A program made the position numbers and the translations under genes. Below are positions 16,819-25,981 of a stretch of 64,000 nt of DNA, one piece after another; the stretch's first letter is position 1, and each line of letters starts with the position of its first letter. The DNA comes from Hymenobacter lucidus. Its GTDB lineage: Bacteria > Bacteroidota > Bacteroidia > Cytophagales > Hymenobacteraceae. Where the stretch lies: NCBI RefSeq assembly GCF_020447265.1, contig NZ_JAJADR010000003.1:372001-436000 (forward strand), given 5' to 3'. Below the pieces are notes generated by a model. The model did not search any database. It worked only from the letters and a program-made list of their open reading frames with translations, and had not been told where the DNA came from.

Positions 16819-17856
16819 TTACAGCAGCTCAATTCCGGCGGCGGCCAATTCCTGGCGGACGGCATCGGGCCAGATGCTGACCTGCACCTCCCCGATGTGG
16901 GCTTTGCGCAGCATAAACATGCACACCCGCGACTGGCCAATGCCGCCCCCGATACTCTGCGGCAGACCGTCGGCGAGCAGCAGGCTGTGGAAGTGCAGGT
17001 CTTTGCGCTCGGGGCAGCCGCGCAGCTCCAGCTGCCGCGTCAGGGCCGCTTTATCTACCCGGATACCCATCGACGACACTTCGAAAGCCGTTTCCAGTAC
17101 CGGGTTCCACAGCACGATGTCGCCGTTCAGGCCGTAGTGGCCGGCTTCGTTCTGGGTGCTCCAGTCGTCGTAATCGGGGGCGCGGCCGTCGTGGGCTTCG
17201 CCATGGCTCAGTTCCCCACCAATGCCGATGAGGAAAATAGCGCCGTACTGCTTGGCGGCTTTGTGCTCGCGCTGCTTGGGCGTGAGCTCGGGGTACTGCT
17301 TCAGCAGGTCTTCGGCGTAGATGAAGGTAATAGCTTCGGGCAGCACTGGCTCAATCTCGGGATATTGCTCAGCTATCTGCTGTTCAACGACTTTCAGCGC
17401 AGTATAGATTTTTTCTACCGTGCTTTTCAGAAACGGAATCGTGCGCTGCTCGGGGGCAATGTGCTTTTCCCAGTCCCACTGATCCACGTAGATGGAATGA
17501 ATTGGCGAGTAATCTTCGTCGGGACGCAGGGCGCGCATATCGGTCAGCAGGCCCTTGCCCGCCTCGATGCCGAGCTCCTGCAGGCGCAGCCGCTTCCACT
17601 TGGCCAGCGAGTGAACTACCACGGCGCGGCGCTCATCGAGGGCCTTTACCGGAAAATGCACGGGGCGCTCAATGCCGTTCAGGTCGTCGTTGATGCCAGT
17701 GCCATCGAGTACGGCAATGGGCGACGATACTTTCGTGAGGCTAAGCTGGCGGCTCAGCTCCCGGGCGAAGGAATCCTTGACGAAACCAATAGCTTCTTCG
17801 GTCTTCAGTAGGTCGGCAGGCGTTAGCAAGCGGGAGGTGGTGAGGGTAGTTTCCAT
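16819..17856 (-). CDS. asnA: Aspartate-ammonia ligase (asparagine synthetase A)
   Basis: A 345-aa cytoplasmic enzyme that makes asparagine from aspartate, ammonia and ATP. It belongs to the class II aminoacyl-tRNA synthetase-like fold. Recognisable family phrases are EEAIGFVKDSFARELSRQL near the N-terminus, SSPIAVLDGTGINDDLNG, HSLAKWKRLRL, DQWDWEK, the mid-protein segment AIFLIGIGGELSHGE, and the ATP-site ending LPQSIGGGIGQSR. Length is near the usual 330 aa. The gene is monocistronic, converges on the xylanase gene and shares its terminator. A 403-bp AT-rich gap lies upstream. Confidence 0.96.
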   Translation of the reverse strand: METTLTTSRLLTPADLLKTEEAIGFVKDSFARELSRQLSLTKVSSPIAVLDGTGINDDLNGIERPVHFPVKALDERRAVVVHSLAKWKRLRLQELGIEAGKGLLTDMRALRPDEDYSPIHSIYVDQWDWEKHIAPEQRTIPFLKSTVEKIYTALKVVEQQIAEQYPEIEPVLPEAITFIYAEDLLKQYPELTPKQREHKAAKQYGAIFLIGIGGELSHGEAHDGRAPDYDDWSTQNEAGHYGLNGDIVLWNPVLETAFEVSSMGIRVDKAALTRQLELRGCPERKDLHFHSLLLADGLPQSIGGGIGQSRVCMFMLRKAHIGEVQVSIWPDAVRQELAAAGIELL

Positions 17857-18259
17857 CTGTAAAAAAGGGGGTGAAATGAGTTGATTCGGTGGAGCTTCAG
17901 GACGGTAAAGGCAATAAGGTGCCGGCCGCCTGAAAGGCAGTTTTTATTTTCGAGAAATTCCCGTTTGGGTGGAAAAGGCAAAAAAAAAGCCTTCCGAATC
18001 ACGGAAGGCTTTAATTCAATTGTTGTTCTTTTTTCCTTTATATGAACAACAGCCTTCCAATCACGAACAAATTATTGTTCGAGTTATTATTGAAAAGCAC
18101 GTTGTTGAAAAGTTGCATGACTTGCGCTGGGTGACTTCGTGTTGCCAAATAGGAAATTAAAATTTAAATTTCCAAATCCAGCTCGGTATTTAAATGCATA
18201 TTTTTTTACTCGCTTAAATTCTACTAACAATTGTTAGTGGCAAGAAACGCGGTTTCCGG
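17857..18259. other. 403-bp AT-rich gap with possible short transcript
   Basis: No established gene. It is strikingly AT-rich for this genome. It holds the terminator at 17986-18012, a perfect palindrome ACTAACAATTGTTAGT at 18223-18238, and a 26-codon minus-strand open frame at 18038-18118 rich in Asn, Leu and Phe. The arrangement of palindrome, AT-rich stretch, short frame and strong terminator would fit a small RNA or micro-protein gene on the minus strand. I could not find a convincing TTG/TAnnTTTG promoter. Confidence 0.35.
17986..18012 (-). terminator. Intrinsic terminator with long T-tract, minus strand
   Basis: An 11-bp perfect stem (17986-17996 and 18002-18012) with a 5-nt loop, followed on the minus strand by a long T-run. 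It lies 248 bp beyond the stop of the nuclease-like gene (18260), so it may instead end a short separate transcript from this gap. A related sequence, GCCTTCCAATCACG, recurs at about 18052-18065. Confidence 0.8.
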
Positions 18260-18961
18260 CTAACCAGTCAATCCTTCGCGCAGCTCGCGCACGGCCTCAC
18301 TCATATAGGTGGGCACCTCAGCTTCGGGCAGCAGCAACCGGAGTAAGCGCAGGTATTTGGCCCGGCCTTCTTCCAGCATAGTGAGCGGCACCTCCACCGT
18401 AAACAGACTGAAGGGCTCCACTTTCTGCACGCCTACCAGCAGAAACCGGTCGGCCTGCAGGGCATCGAGGTAGAAGGCGGCCTGCCGGTCGTAGTCGTAG
18501 CCGCTGCACTGAGCCAGGAAGTGGTTGTAGTCGCGGGCCATCGTAGTTTTAAAGTCGATGATGGTGTAGCCGCGGTCGGTGTTGGGCGCTACCAAATCAG
18601 CGCGCAGCTTGCAGACGGTGCTGGTCGTGGGCTCAGTGAAGATGCAGCTGGGCTCGGGCGTGCCGTTTAGCAGCAGCTCATTCAGGTACGGGTCTTGCTT
18701 GACGCCATCCACCATCCACCAAATGAGCGTGTCGTTGATGCCGGGCAGGCCAGGCTCGTAGAGTTCGGGCTCCAGCAGCGCCGTGTGGAAGGCCGTGCCC
18801 AGGCCCAGCGCCCCACTGGCGGAACTTGGCTTCTGGTAGCGGCCATTGAGGGCATCGCGCAGGCGCGACAGGTCGGAGTTGGCCACGGCGGGCAGGGCGC
18901 GGTAGTCGTCGTAGGGCAGCCGCAGCAGATCGGGCCGGCGGAAAGGGTCAGGTAGAGGCAT
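18260..18961 (-). CDS. RecE-like PD-(D/E)XK nuclease-fold protein
   Basis: A 233-aa protein with the core of the exonuclease VIII/PDDEXK_12-type fold. His59 in LGTAFHTALLEP, Asp122 in KLRADLVAP, the catalytic strand IIDFKTT with Asp136 and Lys138, and Gln160 in DYDRQAAFYLDAL all match the expected order H-D-DxK-Q. Start 18961 (MPLPDPF) is preferred over an in-frame extension to 19093 that reads as Cys-rich nonsense. Phage or defence neighbours are absent: no recT, helicase or integrase is near. It is therefore either an orphan phage-derived gene or a housekeeping nuclease. It is followed by a long gap and a terminator. Confidence 0.8.
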   Translation of the reverse strand: MPLPDPFRRPDLLRLPYDDYRALPAVANSDLSRLRDALNGRYQKPSSASGALGLGTAFHTALLEPELYEPGLPGINDTLIWWMVDGVKQDPYLNELLLNGTPEPSCIFTEPTTSTVCKLRADLVAPNTDRGYTIIDFKTTMARDYNHFLAQCSGYDYDRQAAFYLDALQADRFLLVGVQKVEPFSLFTVEVPLTMLEEGRAKYLRLLRLLLPEAEVPTYMSEAVRELREGLTG

Positions 18962-19100
18962 AGATACCAGGCAACAATCGGAACAGCAGCATTGTCTCCG
19001 CTTACCTACGATATTTTGCAAAGTAGAGTAACTATTGGACTCCGACTTTGCTTGGCCAATGCCAGCCCGAACTGTTGCAGGATGAGCCAGCAAACTTACC

Positions 19101-19829
19101 CTACTGCAACCCCTTCAGCATTTTATAAAAGGCTTCAGCGTACGTATCACTGATGGGAATAATTTGGTCGACAATCTGAATCCGGTTTTTCTCGATGTGG
19201 TCAATCTTGTGGATGGCAACCAGAAAGGACCGGTGTACCCGGGCAAAATCCTGGGCGGGCAGCAGCTCTTCCAGTTTGGCAAAGCTCAGGAGCGTCATAA
19301 TTTTCTCTTCGGTGGTATGGATTCGTAAGTAGTCTTTCATGCCTTCCACGAAGAGAATGTCGCGAGTAGCTACTTTCTGAACACGGTGGCCCACCTTGAG
19401 AAAAATATACTCCGGCTCTGGCTTGGTTTCCACTTTTTCTTCCTTCTTTTCCAGAAACTGCCGGGGGCTTTGCTCCTGGTACAGGCGCAGTACCGCTTTA
19501 TAGAACCGCTCGAATGTGAAGGGCTTCAACAAGTAGTCCTTCACCTCCAGGTCGTAGGCCTTCAGCGCGTACTGGTCGTAGGCGGTAGTGAGAATAATCA
19601 TCGGTTTGGGATTCAGCATCGGAATGAAGCTGAGCCCATCCAGGTCCGGCATGTTGATATCCAGAAACAGCAGGTCGGGCTGGTCTTCGGCCAAATGAGC
19701 GGCGGCTTCCAAGGGACTCACAAAGGTGCCTTTCAACGCCAGGAAAGACACTTTTTGGATGTACTCTTCTAGTATTTCCTGGGCCAGATACTCGTCCTCA
19801 ATGATGTAGCAGGTAAGCTTGTCTTTCAT
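19101..19829 (-). CDS. LytTR-family response regulator
   Basis: A 242-aa two-component regulator. The N-terminal receiver domain (about 5-120) has the acidic pair in IIEDEYLAQEIL, the phosphoacceptor Asp57 in LLFLDINMPDLDG, and the switch and Lys102 region TTAYDQYALKAYDLEVKDYLLKPF. The C-terminal LytTR DNA-binding domain (about 140-242) contains RDILFVEGMKDYLRIHT and FARVHRSFLVAI. Its start at 19829 overlaps the end of the kinase gene by 32 bp, so the two are translationally coupled. LytTR proteins bind paired direct repeats. The divergent ABC/M1 transporter at 21088 is the likely target, by position. Confidence 0.94.
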   Translation of the reverse strand: MKDKLTCYIIEDEYLAQEILEEYIQKVSFLALKGTFVSPLEAAAHLAEDQPDLLFLDINMPDLDGLSFIPMLNPKPMIILTTAYDQYALKAYDLEVKDYLLKPFTFERFYKAVLRLYQEQSPRQFLEKKEEKVETKPEPEYIFLKVGHRVQKVATRDILFVEGMKDYLRIHTTEEKIMTLLSFAKLEELLPAQDFARVHRSFLVAIHKIDHIEKNRIQIVDQIIPISDTYAEAFYKMLKGLQ

Positions 19830-20823
19830 AAGCCGGTGCATGTAGACCGTGAATGGTAAGGTTGACGGTGAAGGTGTCGGCAGTATTCTGAATGGTGAGC
19901 GTGTGCTGCTCAGGATACAATAAAGCCAACCTTTTCCGCACGTTGGGCAGGCCAATGCCACCGGGTTCCTCCAGTGGGTTAGCCGACTTTTTTGCTATTG
20001 GGTTCTGTACGCTGAAGGCCAGGGCGTCTTCTTTTACCTCCACGCTTACTTTCAGGTCGCCGGGTTCCAGGCGGGCGGGGCTGTGCTTGTAGGCGTTTTC
20101 CAGCAGGTGAATGAACAGCAGAGGAGCAACGAAGCAGGAGGCCGTATCCCCCGCTATTTGCAGGTCGACCACCGGGCTGTTTTTGTAGCGTAGCTGCTGC
20201 AAACTCACATAATCCCGCAAGTAATCCATCTCCCGGGCCAGTGGCACCGTGGCCGCGTTAGACTCATATATCATATAGCGCATCAACGAGGCCAGCTGCA
20301 TAACGGCTTCCGGGGCGGCCGGGGCCTGTTTGTACACCAGCGTGTGAATGTTGTTGAGGGTATTGAACAGGAAATGCGGGTTAATCTGCGACTTCAGGTA
20401 ATACAGCTCGGCTTCTATGGCCTGCTTTTCCAGCTGCTCCTTCTGGATGGTATTGAGCACCAACGTCTCCGTAACCCGGGCCAGCCAACTCAGAAAGAGA
20501 AAGATGGGGACCGTCGCAATCAGGTGCATCATGTAACTCCCAAAATCAAACGGCTTTTGGTGGAACTGCAAAAACGGCAAAGGTCCCGTCAGCACAATTG
20601 CCGCTAGCTTGAACCAGTAGTCTCTTCCTTTCCTCTGGCCGGCGTACTGGGTTAATAAGTAGAAATGCGCGTAAAAAACGTACAAACAGGTTGCTATAAA
20701 CCCCGCGGTGGTGCTACGCCAGTAGGCATCGGCGTCATTGCTCAGCTGCAAGACGACCAACAAGGTGAACAGGACCCAAACGACCAGGTGAATCAGCCAG
20801 AAGATTTTTTTGACGCGCTCCAT
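19798..20823 (-). CDS. LytS-type sensor histidine kinase
   Basis: A 341-aa membrane kinase. Four hydrophobic segments lie in residues 8-25, 40-58, 72-86 and 98-116, with no large extracytoplasmic loop, so sensing is probably within the membrane. A coiled-coil linker leads to the His_kinase box SQINPHFLFNTLNNIH with His150. The C-terminal ATPase domain has the N-box LLENAYKHS and the G-box GGIGLPNVRKRL. It forms an overlapping operon with the LytTR regulator and is divergent from the ABC/M1 transporter. The signal is unknown. Related pairs often respond to membrane stress or peptides. Confidence 0.93.
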   Translation of the reverse strand: MERVKKIFWLIHLVVWVLFTLLVVLQLSNDADAYWRSTTAGFIATCLYVFYAHFYLLTQYAGQRKGRDYWFKLAAIVLTGPLPFLQFHQKPFDFGSYMMHLIATVPIFLFLSWLARVTETLVLNTIQKEQLEKQAIEAELYYLKSQINPHFLFNTLNNIHTLVYKQAPAAPEAVMQLASLMRYMIYESNAATVPLAREMDYLRDYVSLQQLRYKNSPVVDLQIAGDTASCFVAPLLFIHLLENAYKHSPARLEPGDLKVSVEVKEDALAFSVQNPIAKKSANPLEEPGGIGLPNVRKRLALLYPEQHTLTIQNTADTFTVNLTIHGLHAPAYERQAYLLHH

Positions 20824-21018
20824 AGCACAAAGGTGGGTTTTCTGGTCCTACTCCGGCCAGCGTTTCGACCAGTTGGGAAGGCTACTCTACGAGCGGCGAA
20901 AAGGAGCCTGCCAGTGCTTTGGCAGAAGCAAAACCATCTTTGGTCGAATACTTCCCCGCATCAGCATATCGGTTTTCGCGGTTCGGTTGGGCAGTAATTG
21001 CTTCGCAGTGAAATACAG

Positions 21019-21048
21019 AAAGCAGGCATCGGTGTAGGTGCCTGCTTT
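21019..21048 (+). terminator. Hairpin in the leader of the ABC transporter operon
   Basis: A 10-bp perfect stem (21019-21028 and 21039-21048) followed by TTCC, ending 39 bp before the ATG at 21088. In a divergent promoter region a terminator-like hairpin this close to the start could be a leader attenuator for the ABC operon. It could also be the end of a short transcript. Confidence 0.45.
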
Positions 21049-21087
21049 TCCTCATGCGAAACGATTCACCGAAGCCAAACCGATAAA

Positions 21088-22017
21088 ATGGGAAAGCACC
21101 CCTTGGGCCTAGCCATCCGCAACGTCTCCAAAAGATATGCGAATGGCGTGCAGGCATTGCAGAATGTATCACTGGATATTCCGCCGGGCATGTATGGGCT
21201 GCTGGGTCCCAACGGCGCGGGCAAGTCCACGCTCATGCGCACCCTGGCCACCCTGCAGGAGCCCGATGCGGGCAGCATCTTGTTGGGCGACATCGACGTG
21301 GTACACCAGAAGGAAGCGGTGCGCCAAACGCTGGGCTACCTGCCCCAGGAGTTCGGGGTGTACCCCAAAGCCAGCGCCGAAGAGCTGCTGGACTATTTCG
21401 CGGTGCTCAAAGGCATTACCAACCGGACTGTGCGCCGGGCAACCACCGAGGCCCTGCTCAAGCAAACCAACCTCTGGGACAAGCGCCAGCAGAAGCTGGG
21501 GGGCTACTCCGGCGGCATGAAGCAACGTTTCGGCGTGGCAGTGGCCCTGCTGGGCAACCCCCAACTGCTCATTGTAGACGAGCCCACGGCGGGCCTGGAC
21601 CCAGCCGAGCGGGTCCGTTTCCTCAATCTGCTAAGCGAACTAGGGGAAAACAGCGTCGTGATTCTCTCCACCCATATCGTGGAAGATGTCGCGGAGCTAT
21701 GCACCAATATGGCCATCATCAACAAAGGTCAGATTCTGCTGGAAGCCCAGCCCCTGGAAGCCGTGGCCGCGCTCAAAGGCCGCATTTGGCGTAAACTGAC
21801 CGATAAAACTACCCTGCCGGCGCTGGAGCAGGAATACCGGGTTATTTCGGCCAAACTACTGAGCGGCCGTACCCTGGTGCATGCCTACAGCCAGGATAGG
21901 CCCGGCAACGGGTTTGAGCCGGTGGAGCCGGACCTGGAGGACGTCTATTTCAGTGCCATGACGGGCTGCTTCAGCCAAGCTAGCCAGCAGCCGAAAGCGG
22001 AGGAAATAGCGTTATGA
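21088..22017 (+). CDS. ABC transporter ATP-binding protein
   Basis: A 309-aa ATPase subunit. Walker A is GPNGAGKST at residues 40-48; the Q-loop segment is YLPQEFGVYP; the signature is YSGGMKQRFG; Walker B is LLIVDEPTAGLDP; and the switch His lies in ILSTHIVEDV. The C-terminal extension after about residue 220 is typical of ATPases that pair with ABC-2-type permeases. The ATG at 21088 (MGKHPLG) is preferred over in-frame codons back to 20998. Its stop overlaps the next start by 4 bp (ATGA), so the two products form one complex. Confidence 0.95.
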   Translation: MGKHPLGLAIRNVSKRYANGVQALQNVSLDIPPGMYGLLGPNGAGKSTLMRTLATLQEPDAGSILLGDIDVVHQKEAVRQTLGYLPQEFGVYPKASAEELLDYFAVLKGITNRTVRRATTEALLKQTNLWDKRQQKLGGYSGGMKQRFGVAVALLGNPQLLIVDEPTAGLDPAERVRFLNLLSELGENSVVILSTHIVEDVAELCTNMAIINKGQILLEAQPLEAVAALKGRIWRKLTDKTTLPALEQEYRVISAKLLSGRTLVHAYSQDRPGNGFEPVEPDLEDVYFSAMTGCFSQASQQPKAEEIAL

Positions 22018-25000
22018 AGCTCCAACGAATTTTTGCGCTGGAATTCGGCTACCAGTTCCGTCGGGTTGCCACCTGGCTCTACTTCGGAGTGCTCTTGGCC
22101 ATCGCCTTTTTGATTGTCATTGCCAACTTTGCCTCCGATGCGCGGGACGGGTATTTTCTACTCAACGCGCCCATCGTCATTGCGGCAGTCGCGGTTATAT
22201 GCAGCGTGAAGTGGCTGCTGGTGGGCGCCTCCGTGGCAGGCGATGCCGCCGCCCGCGACGTGCAGACCCGCATGCATTTGCTTACGTACACGGCTCCAAC
22301 CGACAAAGGTGCTTATCTGGGCGGGCGGTTTCTGGCCGCCTTTGCGCTGAATGTTATTTTGCTACTGGCCATTCCGGTGGGCATTGTGCTGGCCATGCAT
22401 TTTGCCGGGGTCGAGGCCGAGATTCTGGGGCCGTTCCGGGCGGCGGCCTACCTGACGACCTTTTTCTACATCCTGTTGCCCAACGCTTTTTTTGCAACGG
22501 CCATTCAGTTCTCGCTGGCGGCGCTCAGCCGCCGGGCCATGGCCAGTTACCTGGCCGGGGCAGTGCTGTTCGCGGCGGCCTACCTAGTTGGGCAGGGCTT
22601 ACAGGATGCGGGCGAATGGGGCAATCTGATTGACCCCACGGGTTTCACCCCGGTGCTGAGCCACCTGTCGAACGACTGGAGCCCACTGGAGAAAAGCACG
22701 CGTCTGTTTCTGCTGGAGGGCTCCTTTCTGACCAACCGCCTCCTGTGGCTCGGCATTTCACTGAGCCTGCTGACGTTTACCTACTTCCGGTTTCAATTCA
22801 TTCTACCCGAAACCAGCCAAAAACGAAAGCCTGGTAAACAGCCCAAGCCAGAGGCGGTAGCCTCCCGGGAGCCGCTGAGCTGGGAAGCCGGGGGAATACT
22901 GCCGCCGGCCACCGGAACCTATGGCTGGGCCACACAGCTGCGCCAGTTGCGCCTTATCACCTGGCACTCGTTTTTGCACCTTGCCAAAAGCAAGGCCGGG
23001 CTTTCCCTGCTGGCCGCGCTGGCCCTGGTGGTGGGAGTAATTATACCTGCCAACCTGGAGGGCCGAGGTGAGCCCCTGCTGCCCCGAACCGACTTTGTGC
23101 TGGATTATCTGACCGCGCCCCTTGCGCAACCGGAGCGTTTCTGGAGTATCATTGCCCTGCTCACCATCTTCTACGCCGGCGAGCTGGTGTGGCGGGAACG
23201 GGATGCGGGCCTGAATGAAATTGCTAACGCGGCGCCGGTGCCGGAATGGGTGCTGTTTCTGAGCCGGTTTCTGGCGTTGAGCCTAGTGCTGGTGGGGTGG
23301 CTGGCCTTCCTGATGATGGCCGGAATAGGGGCGCAAACGGGCATCGGCGGTGCTACTCCCGAAATCGGGCTCTATCTGCAAATTCTCTTCGGACTGCAGT
23401 TAGTGGATTGCCTGCTCTTTGCCCTGCTGGCGCTGCTGGTACACGTGCTGGTCAATCAGAAATTCGTGGGCCACTTGGTGGCGCTGTTAGCTTATGGCTT
23501 TATTGCATTTGCTCCGAAACTGGGCATTGAGCACAAGTTGCTTCTATTTGGCACCAGTCCGAATTGGACGTATACCAGTATGGCTGGCTTCGGGCCCACG
23601 CTGGCACCCTGGCTGTGGTTCAAGTTTTACTGGATAGCCTGGGCACTGCTGCTGGCGGTAGTGGCGGCACTTTTCTGGGTGCGAGGCCGGGAAGGCCGTT
23701 TTGCCATGCGGCTCCAACTGGCCCGCCAGCGCTTCACGGGTGCCACCGCTGGGGTTTCGGCGGCGGCCGGGGCGGGCATCCTGTTGTGTGGCAGCTTTAT
23801 CTTCTACAACACCAACGTGTTGCATGACTACACCAGCGCCGCAGAGGCAACGGCGCAACGGGCTGCCTACGAGCAGCGCTACCGCCGGTACCTGCACCTA
23901 CCCCAGCCCCTGCTAACCGGCGTAAAACTGCAGGTTGAAATATATCCTCAGAAACGGGCAGTGGAAATACAGGGCACTTACCTGCTCGTGAATAACAGCC
24001 CGGCGCCCATCGACTCCATTCATCTGGCTACGGGAGCCGGCGTTGAAACCACTGCAATTCATTTTGACCAACCGGCCAAGCAAATTCATCTGGACGCGGT
24101 GCATGGCTACCGTATTTACGCCCTGGCGCACTCCCTCCGCCCCGACGACTCGCTGCGCCTGAGCTTTCAGGTAGACCATCGAGCAAGTGGCTTTTCCAAC
24201 AGCGGAGCCGACGCGCAGGTGCTGGCCAACGGCAGCAGCTTCCGGAACCTGGAGTGGCTGCCAGTCCTCGGGTACCAGCCCTACCGGGAGCTGGACGAGT
24301 CCGGCGCCCGCAAAGCGTATGGCCTGACCCCGCGGCCCGCCACCTACTCGCTCTACGACGTAGCGGCCCGCCGTTATGCCCCGTTTCCCGAGCAAATCAG
24401 CTTTGAAGCCATTGTGGGTACCGATGCCGACCAGATGGTGGTAGCACCGGGCACCTTGCGCCGGACCTGGACCACAGCGGGCCGCCGCTACTTCCACTAT
24501 GCCACAGATGCGCCCATCCGGAATGAATACACCTTTTTCTCGGCCAACTACGCAGTACAGGAAGGCAAGTGGCGCAACCCGTCGGCTAGCTCGCAACAAG
24601 AGGTTACCATCCAGATTTACTACCCTCCTGGGCTCACGCAAAACCTGGCACGGATGGTCCGCAGCGCCCAGGCGTCGCTAGACTATTACGCCAAACAGTT
24701 TGGGCCCTATCCGCACCGGCAGCTCCGCTTTGTGGCCCATGCCAGCTACGCCTTTGGCCACCACGCCGCGCCCATTGATATCACGGCAGAAGAAGGCTTT
24801 TTCCTGCTGAACCCGAAGGCGGATGAGCGGGGGTTCGACCTGGTGACGGCCGTGGTAGCACACGAGGTGGCCCACCAGTGGTGGGGCAACCAGCTCAAGC
24901 AAGCCTACGTGGAGGGCGCTGGCCTCATTACCGAAAGCCTGGCCTGGTACTCGGCTATGGGCGTACTGGAAGATAATTACGGGCCGGCGCACCTACAGGC

Positions 25001-25628
25001 GCTCCTGAGTTTCCTACGTGAAGAGAATGAAACCCCGCGCACCCGCGCCGCCTTGCCACTACTGCAGGCCGACGACTGGTACCAGAATTACCGCAAAGGC
25101 CCCCTGGCACTGTACACGCTGAGCCAATACATGGGCCGGGACCGGGTAAACCGGGCCCTCCGGCAGTTGTTGGCGCACCACCGCCCCGGCACGCTGCCCC
25201 GGCCTACTTCCTTGGACCTCCACCAGGAGTTGCAGACAGTCACGCCGGACTCGCTGCAACCGCTGCTGCACGACCTGTTTGAGGCCAACACTTTTTGGGA
25301 GTTGACGACGGAAACTGCCACCGCCCACCAGACTACAGCAGGCCCCTGGCAGGTCACGCTCACGCTACAGGCCAGCAAGCTGGCAGTGGATAGCGCCGGC
25401 ACCGAGACCAAGCTACCGATGAAGGAATGGGTGGAAATCGGGGTTTTCGCCCCTGCCGAGGCAGGAAAGGTGACAGGCAAGCAGCTCTATCTGCATAAGC
25501 ACCTTATCAAATCCGGCAAGCAAACAATTGTGCTGACGCTACCCGACCGACCCGCTAAAGTAGGCCTTGACCCACGCCAGTTGTTGATTGATTGGAAGGT
25601 AGAGGATAATTTCAAAGTAGTGAAGTAA
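22014..25628 (+). CDS. ABC-2-type permease fused to M1-family aminopeptidase
   Basis: A 1204-aa fusion. Residues about 1-265 form six membrane segments of an ABC-2-type permease, and about 320-605 a second membrane block. The C-terminal half (from about 640) is a gluzincin peptidase domain with the zinc site HEVAH at 950-954 and Glu974 in LITESLAWYSA, giving HExxH-X19-E. HQWWGNQLK is the usual continuation in this fusion family. The peptidase should face the periplasm. Together with the ATPase it may take up, export or process peptides; the direction is unknown. The adjacent LytS/LytTR pair probably controls it. Confidence 0.93.
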   Translation: MKLQRIFALEFGYQFRRVATWLYFGVLLAIAFLIVIANFASDARDGYFLLNAPIVIAAVAVICSVKWLLVGASVAGDAAARDVQTRMHLLTYTAPTDKGAYLGGRFLAAFALNVILLLAIPVGIVLAMHFAGVEAEILGPFRAAAYLTTFFYILLPNAFFATAIQFSLAALSRRAMASYLAGAVLFAAAYLVGQGLQDAGEWGNLIDPTGFTPVLSHLSNDWSPLEKSTRLFLLEGSFLTNRLLWLGISLSLLTFTYFRFQFILPETSQKRKPGKQPKPEAVASREPLSWEAGGILPPATGTYGWATQLRQLRLITWHSFLHLAKSKAGLSLLAALALVVGVIIPANLEGRGEPLLPRTDFVLDYLTAPLAQPERFWSIIALLTIFYAGELVWRERDAGLNEIANAAPVPEWVLFLSRFLALSLVLVGWLAFLMMAGIGAQTGIGGATPEIGLYLQILFGLQLVDCLLFALLALLVHVLVNQKFVGHLVALLAYGFIAFAPKLGIEHKLLLFGTSPNWTYTSMAGFGPTLAPWLWFKFYWIAWALLLAVVAALFWVRGREGRFAMRLQLARQRFTGATAGVSAAAGAGILLCGSFIFYNTNVLHDYTSAAEATAQRAAYEQRYRRYLHLPQPLLTGVKLQVEIYPQKRAVEIQGTYLLVNNSPAPIDSIHLATGAGVETTAIHFDQPAKQIHLDAVHGYRIYALAHSLRPDDSLRLSFQVDHRASGFSNSGADAQVLANGSSFRNLEWLPVLGYQPYRELDESGARKAYGLTPRPATYSLYDVAARRYAPFPEQISFEAIVGTDADQMVVAPGTLRRTWTTAGRRYFHYATDAPIRNEYTFFSANYAVQEGKWRNPSASSQQEVTIQIYYPPGLTQNLARMVRSAQASLDYYAKQFGPYPHRQLRFVAHASYAFGHHAAPIDITAEEGFFLLNPKADERGFDLVTAVVAHEVAHQWWGNQLKQAYVEGAGLITESLAWYSAMGVLEDNYGPAHLQALLSFLREENETPRTRAALPLLQADDWYQNYRKGPLALYTLSQYMGRDRVNRALRQLLAHHRPGTLPRPTSLDLHQELQTVTPDSLQPLLHDLFEANTFWELTTETATAHQTTAGPWQVTLTLQASKLAVDSAGTETKLPMKEWVEIGVFAPAEAGKVTGKQLYLHKHLIKSGKQTIVLTLPDRPAKVGLDPRQLLIDWKVEDNFKVVK

Positions 25629-25650
25629 ACAAAGCGCCACCAGGATTAGT

Positions 25651-25707
25651 CGAAAGAGGGTATTGAAATGCCAGGCGCAACGTCTATCGTTTCAGTACCC
25701 CCTTTCG
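25651..25707. repeat. Imperfect 18-bp inverted repeat after the ABC/M1 gene
   Basis: Arms 25651-25668 and 25690-25707 match at 16 of 18 positions. One mismatch is a G-U-type wobble in the + strand transcript and the other in the minus strand transcript. It begins 22 bp past the stop at 25628. There is no T-run. It is likely the transcript end or an mRNA-stabilising hairpin. Confidence 0.5.
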
Positions 25708-25981
25708 CCATTGCTGAAATCAGAAGTGCGTGTCTTGACGCAAGTAGCTAGTTTCAACTCATTGATAGCAGCTGAATACACACTCATTGCTTACTAGGCA
25801 TACGTCTGTTTATGGCCTCCTAAATCATCATCTGTAAGATCTCAGCATCATCTTGGCTCCGTCAGCAGAGTCAGCCTCTGGATGGGTCATTACCCGTTTT
25901 TTATAACATTTGTCCTTTGTATTAGCGTTTCCTGAGCTCACTACCACCCAAACCGGGAACACCTCTTGCATCTTGCATCCA
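25708..25981. other. Gap between the ABC/M1 gene and the NYN gene
   Basis: About 270 bp with no open frame of note, no clear repeat and no RNA gene that I can recognise. Base composition becomes AT-richer toward the NYN gene. Confidence 0.5.

Noticed and set aside
17969..18160. 63-codon + strand open frame in the AT-rich gap
   Set aside because: Runs through the terminator hairpin and has no upstream signals; the minus-strand reading of this gap makes more sense.
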